This document shows, in pieces, positions 28,546 to 41,746 of a DNA stretch of 64,000 bases (position 1 is its first letter; every line of letters begins with the position of its first letter). The translations under genes were made by a program, and so were the position numbers. Source of the stretch: Lithobates sylvaticus (taxonomy: Eukaryota > Chordata > Amphibia > Anura > Ranidae); NCBI GenBank assembly GCA_028564925.1, contig CM053032.1:120134490-120198489 (forward strand). Reading direction: 5' to 3'. The notes beneath the pieces are model-generated. The model saw nothing but the letters and a program-made list of their open reading frames with translations, was not told the origin of the DNA and made no database searches.

Positions 28546-31500
28546 ACTAACTCCTGCAGATGGCTGGATTAGATGAAACCAGGGCAGAAGGGCAGATACA
28601 GGTGCAGGTTGTATACTGTGCTGTGCTGCACTCACACAACACAATTACTAACTCCTGCAGATGGCTGGATTAGATGAAACCAGGGCAGAAGGGCAGATAC
28701 AGGTGCAGGTTGTATACTGTGCGGTGCTGCACTCACACAACACAATTACTAACTCCTGCAGATGGCTGGATTAGATGACAACAAGGCAGAAGGGCAGATA
28801 CAGGTTCAAGTTGTATACTGTGCTGTGCTGCACTCACACAACACAATTACTAACTCCTGCAGATGGCTGAATTAGATAAAACCAGGGCAGAAGGGCAGAT
28901 ACAGGTTCAGGTTGTATACTGTGCTGTGCTGCACTCATACAACACAATTACTAACTTCTGCAGATGGCTGGATTAGATGACAACAGGGCAGAAGGGCAGA
29001 TACAGGTTCAGGTTGTATACTGTGCTGTGCTGCACTCACACAACACAATTACTAACTCCTGCAGATGGCTGGATTAGATGACAACAGGGCAGAAGGGCAG
29101 ATACAGGTTCAGGTTGTATACTGTGCTGTGCTGCACTCACACAACACAATTACTAACTCCTGCAGATGGCTGGATTAGATGACAACAGGGCAGAATGGCA
29201 GATACAGGTTCAGGTTGTATACTGTTCTGAGCTGCACTCACACAACACAATTACTAACTCCTGCAGATGGCTGGATTAGATGACAACAGGGCAGAAAGGC
29301 AGATACAGGTTCAGGTTGTATACTGTGCTGTGCTGCACTCACACAACACAATTACTAACTCCTGCAGATGGCTGGATTAGATGACAACAGGGCAGAAGGG
29401 CAGATACAGGTTCAGGTTGTATACTGTGCTGTGCTGCACTCACACAACACAATTACTAACTCCTGCAGATGGCTGGATTAGATGACAACAGGGCAGAATG
29501 GCAGATACAGGTTCAGGTTGTATACTGTTCTGAGCTGCACTCACACAACACAATTACTAACTCCTGCAGATGGCTGGATTAGATGACAACAGGGCAGAAA
29601 GGCAGATACAGGTTCAGGTTGTATACTGTGCTGTGCTGCACTCACACAACACAATTACTAACTCCTGCAGATGGCTGGATTAGATGACAACAGGGCAGAA
29701 GGGTAGATACAGGTTCAGGTTGTATACTGTGCTGTGCTGCACTCATACAACACAATTACTAACTCCTGCAGATGGCTGGATTAGATGACAACAGGGCAGA
29801 AGGGCAGGTACAGGTTCAAGTTGTATACTGTGCTGCACTCACACAACACAATTACTAACTCCTGCAGATGGCTGGATTAGATGACAACAGGGCAGAAGGG
29901 CAGATACAGGTTCAAGATGTATACTGTGCTGTGCTGCACTCACACAACACAATTACTAACTCCTGCAGATGGCTGGATTAGATGAAACCAGGGCAGAAGG
30001 GCAGATACAGGTTCAGGTTGTATACTGTGCTGTGCTACACTCACACAACACAATTACTAACTCCTGCAGATGGCTGGATTAGATGACAACAGGGCAGAAG
30101 GGCAGATACAGGTTCAGGTTGTATACTGTGCTGTGCTGCACTCACACAACACAATTACTAACTCCTGCAGATGGCTGGATTAGATGACAACAGGGCAGAA
30201 GGGCAGATACAGGTTCAAGTTGTATACTGTGCTGCACTCACACAACACAATTACTAACTCCTGCAGATGGCTGGATTAGATGACAACAGGGCAGAAGGGC
30301 AGATACAGGTTCAAGTTGTATACTGTGCTGCACTCACACAACACAATTACTAACTCCTGCAGATGGCTGGATTAGATGACAACAGGGCAGAAGGGCAGAT
30401 ACAGGTTCAAGTTGTATACTGTGCTGTGCTGCACTCACACAACACAATTACTAACTACTGCAGATGGCTGAATTAGATGAAACCAGGGTAGAAGGGCAGA
30501 TACAGGTTCAGGTTGTATACTGTGCTGTGCTGCACTCATACAACACAATTACTAACTCCTGCAGATGGCTGGATTAGATGACAACAGGGCAGAAGGGCAG
30601 ATACAGGTTCAGGTTGTATACTGTGCTGTGCTGCACTCACACAACACAATTACTAACTCCTGCAGATAGCTGGATTAGATGACAACAGGGCAGAAGGGCA
30701 GATACAGGTTCAGGTTGTATACTGTGCTGTGCTGCACTCACACAACACAATTACTAACTCCTGCAGATGGCTGGATTAGATGACAACAGGGCAGAAGGGC
30801 AGATACAGGTTCAGGTTGTATACTGTGCTGTGCTGCACTCACACAACACAATTACTAACTCCTGCAGATGGCTGGATTAGATGACAACAGGGCAGAATGG
30901 CAGATACAGGTTCAGGTTGTATACTGTTCTGAGCTGCACTCACACAACACAATTACTAACTCCTGCAGATGGCTGGATTAGATGACAACAGGGCAGAAAG
31001 GCAGATACAGGTTCAGGTTGTATACTGTGCTGTGCTGCACTCACACAACACAATTACTAACTCCTGCAGATGGCTGGATTAGATGACAACAGGGCAGAAG
31101 GGCAGATACAGGTTCAGGTTGTATACTGTGCTGTGCTGCACTCACACAACACAATTACTAACTCCTGCAGATGGCTGGATTAGATGACAACAGGGCAGAA
31201 TGGCAGATACAGGTTCAGGTTGTATACTGTTCTGAGCTGCACTCACACAACACAATTACTAACTCCTGCAGATGGCTGGATTAGATGACAACAGGGCAGA
31301 AAGGCAGATACAGGTTCAGGTTGTATACTGTGCTGTGCTGCACTCACACAACACAATTACTAACTCCTGCAGATGGCTGGATTAGATGACAACAGGGCAG
31401 AAGGGTAGATACAGGTTCAGGTTGTATACTGTGCTGTGCTGCACTCATACAACACAATTACTAACTCCTGCAGATGGCTGGATTAGATGACAACAGGGCA

Positions 31501-34370
31501 GAAGGGCAGGTACAGGTTCAAGTTGTATACTGTGCTGCACTCACACAACACAATTACTAACTCCTGCAGATGGCTGGATTAGATGACAACAGGGCAGAAG
31601 GGCAGATACAGGTTCAAGATGTATACTGTGCTGTGCTGCACTCACACAACACAATTACTAACTCCTGCAGATGGCTGGATTAGATGAAACCAGGGCAGAA
31701 GGGCAGATACAGGTTCAGGTTGTATACTGTGCTGTGCTACACTCACACAACACAATTACTAACTCCTGCAGATGGCTGGATTAGATGACAACAGGGCAGA
31801 AGGGCAGATACAGGTTCAGGTTGTATACTGTGCTGTGCTGCACTCACACAACACAATTACTAACTCCTGCAGATGGCTGGATTAGATGACAACAGGGCAG
31901 AAGGGCAGATACAGGTTCAAGTTGTATACTGTGCTGCACTCACACAACACAATTACTAACTCCTGCAGATGGCTGGATTAGATGACAACAGGGCAGAAGG
32001 GCAGATACAGGTTCAAGTTGTATACTGTGCTGCACTCACACAACACAATTACTAACTCCTGCAGATGGCTGGATTAGATGACAACAGGGCAGAAGGGCAG
32101 ATACAGGTTCAAGTTGTATACTGTGCTGTGCTGCACTCACACAACACAATTACTAACTACTGCAGATGGCTGAATTAGATGAAACCAGGGTAGAAGGGCA
32201 GATACAGGTTCAGGTTGTATACTGTGCTGTGCTGCACTCATACAACACAATTACTAACTCCTGCAGATGGCTGGATTAGATGACAACAGGGCAGAAGGGC
32301 AGATACAGGTTCAGGTTGTATACTGTGCTGTGCTGCACTCACACAACACAATTACTAACTCCTGCAGATAGCTGGATTAGATGACAACAGGGCAGAAGGG
32401 CAGATACAGGTTCAGGTTGTATACTGTGCTGTGCTGCACTCACACAACACAATTACTAACTCCTGCAGATGGCTGGATTAGATGACAACAGGGAAGAAGG
32501 GCAGATACAGGTTCAGGTTGTATACTGTGCTGTGCTGCACTCACACAACACAATTACTAACTCCTGCAGATGGCTGGATTAGATGACAACAGGGCAGAAG
32601 GGCAGATACAGGTTCAGGTTGTATACTGTGCTGTGCTGCACTCACACAACACAATTACTAACTCCTGCAGATGGCTGGATTAGATGACAACAGGGCAGAA
32701 GGGCAGATACAGGTTCAAGTTGTATACTGTGCTGCACTCACACAACACGATTACTAACTCCTGCAGATGGCTGGATTAGATGACAACAGGGCAGAAGGGC
32801 AGATACAGGTTCAAGTTGTATACTGTGCTGTGCTGCACTCACACAACACAATTACTAACTCCTGCAGATGGCAGAATTAGATGAAACCAGGGCAGAAGGG
32901 CAGATACAGGTTCAGGTTGTATACTGTGCTGTGCTGCACTCATACAACACAATTACTAACTCCTGCAGATGGCTGGATTAGATGACAACAGGGCAGAAGG
33001 GCAGATACAGGTTCAGGTTTTATACTGTGCTGTGCTGCACTCACACAACACAATTACTAACTCCTGCAGATAGCTGGATTAGATGACAACAGGGCAGAAG
33101 GGCAGATACAGGTTCAGGTTGTATACTGTGCTGTGCTGCACTCACACAACACAATTACTAACTCCTGCAGAGGACTGGATTAGATGACAACAGGGCAGAA
33201 GGGCAGATACAGGTTCAGGTTGTATACTGTGCTGTGCTGCACTCACACAACACAATTACTAACTCCTGCAGATGGCTGGATTAGATGACAACAGGGCAGA
33301 AGGGCAGATACAGGTTCAGGTTGTATACTGTGCTGTGCTGCACTCATACAACACAATTACTAACTCCTGCAGATGGCTGGATTAGATGACAACAGGGCAG
33401 AAGGGCAGATACAGGTTCAAGTTGTATACTGTGCTGTGCTGCACTCACACAACACAATTACTAACTTCTGCAGATGGCTGGATTAGATGAAACCAGGGCA
33501 GAAGGACAGATACAGGTTCAGGTTGTATACTGTGCTGTGCTGCACTCATACAACACAATTACTAACTCCTGCAGATGGCTGGATTAGATGACAACAGGGC
33601 AGAAGGGCAGATACAGGTTCAAGTTGTATACTGTGCTGCACTCACACAACACAATTACTAACTCCTGCAGATGGCTGGATTAGATGACAACAGGGCAGAA
33701 GGGCAGATACAGGTTCAAGTTGTATACTGTGCTGTGCTGCACTCACACAACACAATTACTAACTCCTGCAGATGGCTGGATTAGATGAAACCAGGGCAGA
33801 AGGGCAGATACAGGTTCAGGTTGTATACTGTGCTGTGCTGCACTCATACAACACAATTACTAACTCCTGCAGATGGCTGGATTAGATGACAACAGGGCAG
33901 AAGGGCAGATACAGGTTCAGGTTGTATACTGTGCTGTGCTGCACTCACACAACACAATTACTAACTCCTGCAGATGGCTGGATTAGATGACAACAGGGCA
34001 GAAGGGCAGATACAGGTTCAAGTTGTATACTGTGCTGCACTCACACAACACAATTACTAACTCCTGCAGATGGCTGGATTAGATGACAACAGGGCAGAAG
34101 GGCAGATACAGGTTCAGGTTGTATACTGTGCTGTGCTGCACTCACACAACACAATTACTAACTCCTGCAGATGGCCGGATTAGATGACAACAGGGCAGAA
34201 GGGCAGATACAGGTTCAGGTTGTATACTGTGCTGTGCTGCACTCACACAACACAATTACTAACTCCTGCAGATGGCTGGATTAGATGACAACAGGGCAGA
34301 AGGGCAGATACAGGTGCAGGTTGTATACTGTGCTGTGCTAGACTCAGACAGCACACACACTAACTCCTGC
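28546..34370. repeat. 101-bp satellite array, about 58 units
   Basis: Units start ACTCCTGCAGATGGCTGGAT at 28550, 28651, 28752, 28853 and onward (101-bp period). A 96-bp variant lacks one GTGCT. Base changes in single units recur 1702 bp apart (for example AGGGCAGGTA at 29801 and 31503, AACCAGGGTA at 30481 and 32183), showing a 17-unit higher-order repeat in two copies from about 28970 to 32375. No coding frame. Simple edge units at 34340-34370 are diverged. Confidence 0.93.
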
Positions 34371-34900
34371 AGATGGCTGTATTGGTAGAGAACAGCACTT
34401 TCCCCACACGCAAATGCCTGAAAAGAACACACTATCCCTGCCTATTATTCCTCTTTCCCTACACTTTCCCCACACACAAATACCTGAGAAGAACACACTA
34501 TCCCTGCTTATTTTTCCTCTTTCCCTACACTTTCCCCACTCAGGAATGATTTAAAATAGTTTAGACTGTCCCTGCCTATCAATCCTCTATCCCTCAACGC
34601 CGGAAGACACTACACAAGGCCGGCGGCGCGGCGGCTTTATATACTGTGGGGCGTGTACTAGACCCCCTGAGCTATAATTGGCCACAGGCATCCTGCCTGT
34701 GGCCAATTATTGCTCTCCTCGCTTCTGGCTCTATGATTGGCCAAGCATGCGGGGTCACAGTGCATGCTTGGCCAATCATCAGCCAGCAATGCACTACGAC
34801 TGGCGCAGTGCATTGTGGACAGTTCGCATCACACGAATTTGAGCTGAATTTTTGCATTTTTTCCATTTTTTTATAATTGTAGAATTTTTATATATCCAAA
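34371..34900. other. Repeat DNA flanking the satellite, with inverted arms
   Basis: Two near-direct blocks (AACACACTATCCCTGC...TTTCCCTACACTTTCCCCAC) at about 34420-34535. Palindromes follow at 34678-34711 (ATAATTGGCCACAGGCA and complement) and 34733-34781 (GATTGGCCAAGCATGC and complement). It is probably part of the same composite transposon that carries the satellite. No gene. Confidence 0.4.
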
Positions 34901-36780
34901 ATTGGTAAAATGCAAAGAGGGGGATACGTAATAGATGATTACTCCAGAAGATTGAGGATGAGTAATATAATGCATATGAAGTGACTTCAGAAAATAAAAT
35001 GGACCAGCATTTTATTTTCTGATTTTTATTTTATATTTAAATTTTTTTTAATTTTATTTTATTTTTAATTTTAATATTTCATAACTATATGGCAAATAAA
35101 GAAATAATAAATAAAAAACGGGAAGAGACTCCCAATAATGAGGATGCACATAGACTTAGAAGTTCATTTGCATATACGTTTTTTTTCTGTTACGAGGATT
35201 TGTGTAACATAAAGTAACAAACAAAACTAGAGACTGTATAGATATAGAATATAGATTTTAGAGTAATTGGTTTTCTGCACACACTGTTATAAGAGTGATC
35301 CAGCTGTGTTGGTGGGAACACCCACTCAGATAAAGGGTCACAGAGAGGGAAAACTAAATTGGAATGATTTAAATATAGCAGCACGCCTCCGGGATATAGA
35401 AGAGGTGAATTACCTCAGCATTTAATGTAAAAACAAATAGATGTGCTAGAGGGGAGGGTAAGGAGGGGATAATGTTTCCCATTAGACACAGGCTTTGGGT
35501 ATAGTAATATAAACTGACCACATCTAATAACACTGAGGGAATACCAAATTAAATATGGTGGATACGGCGCTTCCGGAGGGAGGTGGCCGTTCAGTGGCAA
35601 GAAGGTAAACAAAGATGGTGGTCACAACACTTCCGGCGGAATGGCGGGACGATAGTAATATACAATTAACACTAATATAAGAGGACGTGTACTGGCAATA
35701 TATAATTAGATCAGGGCAACATCCCAGCAGCTTCCTGATGACGCAAAACTTAATTGCGAAATGCGTAGAGGCTGCTGGGAAATTGGAGACGCAACGCGAC
35801 TTCCGGTTTGAGCGGAAGTGAGGCGTGGAACGCAAACGAGCGGAGAGGCAACACACGTGGATTTGCCTTTCCTACACACACGGCTGGAATAGCTCAGTGC
35901 CTAAGGCACACAGAAATGTGAGTGAAAATTTCTTTGTCTTTTAAACTGTTTTGGAATTAATTTATCTTGATATACTACACCATGGGAGCAATTTATTTTC
36001 TTTGAGAGCAGAGGCTGCCCAGATTACACAGACTGAATCCATGAGATAGCAGACGGTAATGATCAGAGTAAGGAGTGGTTATCCAGCAAACTAAACCAAA
36101 GGCTCAAAACTCACCTGGTTCTGGTGAGTGGCCATTACTTAAGAGGTGGTGGATTCACATTCAGGGTGGCTTCCACAGCACCAGGACATAGAAGATATAG
36201 TCACAAGCGGTGTTATTAATTGGACATTATATTGGAATATATTGGTTGTGGCATCATTTTTTTGTGGCCAAATTTTTTTGTGGCATCATTTTTTCTCTAT
36301 ATAACAATTTTTTTCATACATATTTTCTTATCTAAGTGAGAGCATGATTGATGTAAACCCAATAGGTGGGTATGCTTAATAAATTGGTATTGTAATTGAT
36401 TTATCGATACACCTAGGGACACGGAAATATTATTTTTGTATTAAGCACGATATACAATTTAAAGAGGTACTGATATATATATTTAATTCATTTGACACTT
36501 TAAGCACAGAGCACTTTCAGGAGGTCTATAAAATAATTGGGTGGGCCATTGATAAAGGGGGGGGGGGGGAACATCACCCTCTTTGATATAAATAGATTTA
36601 CTAACACTATTTTGGTATATTATTTTTTTGTACATGTGGATGGAAGAAATAATTAGAGTGACTGGAGCGGCTCTTATTCATAAATAAATCACAATCACAG
36701 GCACTTATAAATAGGGTAACTGTTTTCTAGCCTAACACACACAAAAGCGGATATAGAATAACACCTAACTGGCGCCGGTA
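34901..36780. other. AT-rich repeat region with hammerhead-like motif
   Basis: No protein frame that I can support. AT-rich runs at 35000-35110 are followed by a more GC-balanced segment with repeated ACTTCCGG at about 35570-35815 and a hammerhead-like fold at 35722-35780. A G-run lies at 36558-36570. The ribozyme-like motif suggests a non-autonomous Penelope-like or retrozyme-like element, but its ends were not found. Confidence 0.35.
35722..35780 (+). ncRNA. Hammerhead-ribozyme-like fold (type I), well formed
   Basis: Stem I pairs TCCCAGCAGCTTC (35722-35734) with GAGGCTGCTGGGA (35768-35780), 13 pairs with one T-G wobble. Core CTGATGA is at 35735-35741. Stem II GCAA/TTGC (35743-35746 and 35754-35757) has a 7-base loop. 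GAAA is at 35758-35761, and a minimal stem III closes A61-T66 and T62-G65, leaving A at 35767 as the cleavage position. One extra C (35742) lies between the core and stem II. The connectivity matches known type I hammerheads in vertebrate retroelements. Activity is untested. Confidence 0.65.
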
Positions 36781-38640
36781 CCTTCACGTATATATATGAC
36801 TTCTATCAGTGTCCGGCCAAGGACTGGTTAATCTTGTATGAGGAGTTTTCATTGTCCTCTGACTGTCGTATGAGACTGCATGACTCCTGACCCTCTGTCT
36901 TGACAGTGCTGATTGGCACTGTGCTGATAACATGCACCCTCCCAAAGTAAAAAAAAATCTATAGCAATACACACCAAACTGAGCATGTGCAGAGTGCCCC
37001 CATGGCTCTGTACTATCAGGAGATGGATTGGAGACTGTGGAAGAAGAGGAGGATCATAGAAGACAGGATCAAACAGCATTTTTTCACAATGCGCAGGATT
37101 AACCCCTTAGGTTCCATAGTGAGTATAACAAACATGTTTTACTGCATATACAGACTGATTTTACCGGTGTGGGTTTAGTAACACTTTAAAGCAATTTGAA
37201 TGTGGATGCTGTTTGTGTTCATCTACTATTACAACAAAAATGTTTTGCATTGTCAGATTTATGTGAATGTTAATTTGAATGCACTGATTGGAATACTGTT
37301 TATCTCCAACTCTGTAATGCCTTGCTTCATTTCATGAAAAAATTTTTTTTTTTTTAAAAAAAAAATACTTAACACCTGGTGAATTACATATCTGGAATAA
37401 TCTTTCTTTTTTTTTTTTTTTTTAAGAGTCAGTCAAGCGTAGTGGTAGAGTTCTATTGTGATAAGAAGAGTTCTTGCATTAAGGAAAAAGAATTGCTATT
37501 GTGTCTCTATCTAAAACACTATAAAGACCATAGATTCCTTTAAGTGAGGCGGTGATAACAAAGCTGCAGGTTTATGTGGCCACCCAGTGGAATTGATTTG
37601 TATAGCAGCATTTCCTATTACCTTTAATAGTTGCATGTTCCCTCAAATCATTGTGCCATAAGGCAAACCTCTATGTGCACTACTACTAAATTTTCAATAT
37701 TTAGATGTTTAGGCAACCATTAGAAAAAAAAATACACATCTAAAACCTAGTCTGCAATATTTGATCCATCATACACTTATCATGTCTTCCTTACATAGGA
37801 CTGAAAAAATACATATATGTAATTCCTCCCACCCAATGCAGCTTGACATCTCTTGGTTGCTATGAGAGTTTTGAAGAAAAAAAAGGAGAGAAAGAATAGG
37901 AAAGCTTGTTCATCTAAGGCTAAAAATAGGGCAACAGAGAGTATCGTTGGATGAGTAGCAGAGTCAGTCTCCATAGCAACGTGTGAACCATTTAGCAAAA
38001 ACTTTGACTGTAAGGCTGCTAAATTTTGGGATGAAATATGAATATGAGGTTTTAACATAGTGATTTTTTTTTCTCTTTTTTTCTCTTTCTACTCTTCATA
38101 GGTGTACACTTGTAAATCTGGACAATTTATCCTTCCTGACAAAAGTAGCATCTCCTTTTCAGAACTAGTGCTTTAAAAATAGAAGAAATATTACTAATTG
38201 TCTAAAACATGTAAAATACTACTTTATATTGTATAAGACTTACAGGTTTTCATTTACCTTGTAAAACCATCATATGTAAAGGAAATAAAAGATAAAAAAG
38301 CAAGTCAAGTAAACTCTTTTTTGAAGTGTCAGCAGATGGAGACTGCAAGTCTTTTGATGCCTTAATTCTGATGGATTATTAGCTAATCTTGTGTTAAATA
38401 AATTGGACTGCTTCTTGGTCCAGTGCATTCTTAGCAGTTTAGCTATGACCTTGATAGTGTTATGACACAATTAGATCATTTCACCTTTAATTAGAACACA
38501 CATTTTAGCATTAAGTTCTTCCTACTCACTGTAATGATGTGATGAGTTTTGTGACTGTAGCATCACTGTGTGGGTGTTGGACAGAAGCAACAATCAGCAG
38601 GGACATAATGGAAATGTTCATTGCTTCTAGACTGCTCTGG
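36781..38640. other. Gene-free stretch, possibly unique sequence
   Basis: No coding, terminal-repeat or tandem signal that I can support. Short homopolymers occur at 37330-37360 and 37405-37425. It could be ordinary intergenic or intronic DNA. Confidence 0.3.
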
Positions 38641-38921
38641 AATATTTGGTATTATGGAGTCCTACAATAAAGTGAGGCACGGAATGTATGACTGCAGGGA
38701 ATGGAATGCAGGGCCGGGCATGACAGTGGTGACTAAGGACTACAAAGGGTTAATTGGTAACTGAAAAGAGATGAACAGGAAGGGGCTGGCTGTGTGGTAA
38801 TTTTGGAAGGAAGGGGAGGTCTGATATAAAGGGGATGGGTGGAGTCATGTGGTCACTTTCAGGAGTGTAACGAACAGAGGAGGCAGTTTTTTCCTTCAAC
38901 TGCTCCTCTTCTCCCAGCAGC

Positions 38922-39344
38922 ATGGCGGAGGTGGAAGAAATGTTGGCATCCTTGAGGAGGGCTGCGGCGGTGAAAGGGGCGGCATGGCTCAGAAGGCAAG
39001 TGGGGTCACTGGCAGAGGAGGACGGGGAGGGATCGCAGGACAGTGGGCGGCAGCAGCGCGCGCGGAGGCCCAGGCCTCCGGAGCGTTATTCGCCTGGGCC
39101 CTCTCCTCGGCCACCTCATGTCACCCGGAGCCCGGGGGAGGACAGATCTAACCCCCCAGCGAAGCGCACGCAGCGCGAGGGAGCAGGCCTGGGACGGGCA
39201 GTGCGAGCGGTACCGATTTCGCCGCCTGGAACCCGCAGCTTCACCAGGGGCAGGGGGTCATCGGGGGGGCCCAGCAGCGCTATGGACGTCGCGGGGGGCG
39301 GGGCCACCGGCCGGAATGGCGCAGCTTGGAACCCGCAGCACTAG
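38922..39344 (+). CDS. Ngaro (second element) gag-like N-terminal frame
   Basis: 140-residue frame from the first ATG after the leader (MAEVEEMLASLRRAAAVKGA). It begins acidic and helical, then becomes Arg/Pro/Gly-rich (QQRARRPRPPERYSPGPSPR). No recognised domain. Its place mirrors the MKRRSPSGRE frame of the other element. Whether it is a separate protein or the beginning of the gag-like product cannot be told. Part of a fossil. Confidence 0.45.
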   Translation: MAEVEEMLASLRRAAAVKGAAWLRRQVGSLAEEDGEGSQDSGRQQRARRPRPPERYSPGPSPRPPHVTRSPGEDRSNPPAKRTQREGAGLGRAVRAVPISPPGTRSFTRGRGSSGGPSSAMDVAGGGATGRNGAAWNPQH

Positions 39345-39621
39345 GAGGGCAGGTACGGGCGCAGGACTGGACACAGTGGGTGTGGGGGGGGACACCGGCA
39401 GAGTGCGCGGCCCAAGGCGGCAAGTAGCAGGGGCAGAGGTCCGGTGAGGACAGCGAGGGGGCGGGGCTTCCTGGAAGGACGTTCGGTGGGTGGGGGGGCG
39501 GCCAGCGATCGATGCAAGGAGCGTCTCCCAGGTCCGGTTCTGAGCGCCGGTCTGGGGTTGATGGGACAGCAGCTGACAGCCGGGAGTCTTCGCCATCTGT
39601 GGACGCAGCTGCCGTGGTTCA

Positions 39622-41145
39622 ATGTCGGTATCGCCTGACCGAGAACGGGAGGAACGATCTGAGGGCGAGATCTCGGATGAGGAGGAGCCACAAGTGCCAG
39701 CGAGGGAGAGCAGCAGATTGGCTGGGGGACGACCTTCTGGTCAGCCGGGTGAGCCTACAAGTTCATTGTCTTTAACTAATGCATTGCAGGGTTTGTTGGG
39801 GGTGGTCAGGGCGAACACAGTGGAGTCTGGTGCACAGGGAAAAATGGGGGACCGGCCTTTGCCGGGGGTCATCCCCGGCAGGGCCGAGCCCGCGGCTCAA
39901 ATGTCAGATTTATTGGACGGGTTACGGGCGCTAGTTGGAAAATTTGGGGACAATCTAGGTCAACATGCACAGGTGGCGCCATGGACAGCGGGGGGGGGGG
40001 TCAGTTCGCCCGATAAGGGGCCGGAGGTCAACAGGGGGGTGGAACCCGCTACTGTGGAAGAGGTAGGACAGGCTGTTGCCGAGGTGGGCCCTGACGGAGT
40101 GGTGGAGAAGGAGACAGTGGTCCGGGCGGATGTGGTAAGGATTGCGGATGCGGCAAAATGCGAGGTGTATGTGTGCTTTGAGGGCCCGCTGGGAGCACAT
40201 TTGAAACAGGAAGTCCGAGACAAGATTGTCAAGGGTGAGTATGTTGAAATTTTTTCCCTCCTGCCGCTGGAGAAATTTAACTTGGACAGGGTGAAGCCGG
40301 ATAGTTCCAAGAAGGACAATGAGGAGAAGCGCAGGTATCGGTTGATTCCGCGCACTTTCTCAAATTGGCTCCAGGCGTTTGCCATTTTGGCCAGTGTCAT
40401 TGGGGAAAAGAACCCCGAGCATTGCTCGGCGTTGTTTTGCTACATGGACGCTATTGGGGAGGCACACAGAATCTATGGGGGGGTGGCCTGGCTGCATTAC
40501 GATGAGCAATTTAGGCAGCGCAAGGTGGTCAGGTCGGAATTGAGGTGGGATCACAAGGACATTAGCCTCTGGATGAGGCTCATGTCTTCGGCACGGGCCC
40601 CGCCTCAGTTTCTTCAGGGGGGGGGGGGGGCGGGGGTGCGCTGTCCCAAGGACTGCCGGCCGGAAAAAAGTTGTGTTGGCAGTTCAACGAGGGAGCGTGC
40701 AAGTACGGAGGTACGTGCAAGTTCAAGCATGAATGTTCAGGTTGTGGCGGAGCCCACATGCTGTCCAGATGCTTTAAGAGAGGTAAGCGAACTGGCGACG
40801 CTAGCCACAAGAGGGAGGACGCCGGTGATGGTGGAAAGGATGCTTCCTTTTCTAAGTAAGTATCCGGATAGGGCGGCAGCTTTGTTGCTGGCGCAGGGGT
40901 TTAGGGACGGGTTTCGGATTCCTTGTTCATTGACGGCAATACCGCCAGTGGCAAGAAACTTGAAGTCAGCGTTGTTACACCCGGGGGTGGTGGACGAGAA
41001 GTTGGGGAAAGAGGTGGCCATGGGGCAGATGGGGGGTCCATTCCCGCACAAGCCGTGGCCGGATTTGGTTGTCTCCCCGTTGGGGGTGGTTCCCAAAAAA
41101 GGGGTGGGCAAATTCCGCCTGATTTCATCACTTGTCTTTTCCTAA
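39622..41145 (+). pseudogene. Ngaro (second element) gag-like protein and start of RT
   Basis: 507-residue frame. An acidic N-terminus (REREERSEGEISDEEEPQ) is followed by the conserved block VRIADAAKCEVYVCFEGPLG, KGEYVEIFSLLPLEKFNLDR and YGGVAWLHYDEQFRQRKVV, which also occurs in the remnant at 12520-13043 and 20610-20950. Farther on, a CCCH finger plus knuckle is coded near 40671-40790 (CWQFNEGACKYGGTCKFKH, CSGCGGAHMLSRC) in an overlapping frame. The frame ends in RT fingers (VVSPLGVVPKKGVGKFRLIS). Part of a broken fossil. Confidence 0.7.
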
Positions 41146-41187
41146 AGGGGGTCGGTCAATGATTTCATTGAACCAGATGCATGCACA

Positions 41188-41724
41188 GTGTCATACACGT
41201 CCTTTGACGCGGCGGTTCGATGGGTGAGGAAATATGGGCAAGGGGCACTTATGGCGAAGGCAGACGTGGAATCGGCTTTCAGGTTGCTGCCGGTGCACCC
41301 AGACAGCTTTAGGCTGTTGGGGTGTCACTGGCGGGATCAGTTTTACGTAGACATATGCCTGCCCATGGGTTGCTCTATATCATGTGCATTCTTTGAGACA
41401 TTTAGTTCCTTTCTGGAATGGGTGGTGAGGGATGTGTCGGGCCTGGAGTCAGTCACCCACTATTTGGACGACTTTCTGTGCGTGGGCCCACTTGCCTCCG
41501 CTGTGTGTGCGATTATCTTGTCAACGTTGCAGCACATCGCAGGCAGGTTCGGGGTACCCCTGGCGGCGGATAAAACAGAGGGCCCGACTGAGGAGCTGAG
41601 TTTCTTGGGAATCGTCATTGATTCCAAGGCAATGGAGTGTCGGTTGCCCAGGGACAAGTTGGACGACTTGCAGAGGGAGATGAGGGAGATACAGGGAAGG
41701 CATAAGGTTCAGTTGCGGACGTAA
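41188..41724 (+). pseudogene. Ngaro (second element) reverse transcriptase palm
   Basis: 178-residue frame with GALMAKADVESAFRLLPVHP (catalytic Asp region), LPMGCSISCAFFETFSSFLE and VTHYLDDFLCVGP (YLDD box), then LSFLGIVIDSKAMECRLP. Each block aligns with the reverse transcriptase at 3659-5008, which supports one family. Part of a broken fossil. Confidence 0.85.
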
Positions 41725-41746
41725 CTTTGCCTGTAGAATCATCCCG

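Noticed and set aside
28546-34370. Regular repeats might suggest a CRISPR array
   Set aside because: Whole 101-bp units repeat with no unique spacers, in eukaryotic transposon-rich DNA. It is a satellite.
35880-35920. tRNA-like string GAATAGCTCAGTGCCTAAGG resembling an A box
   Set aside because: No B box, no anticodon arm and no acceptor pairing found nearby.
37780-38470. Short reading frames in the gene-free stretch
   Set aside because: No domain, no codon bias visible, low complexity; consistent with chance.
38900-39600. GC-rich, CpG-rich stretch that could be a host promoter island
   Set aside because: It is the gag-like leader of a Ngaro element with coding continuing into conserved Ngaro blocks.
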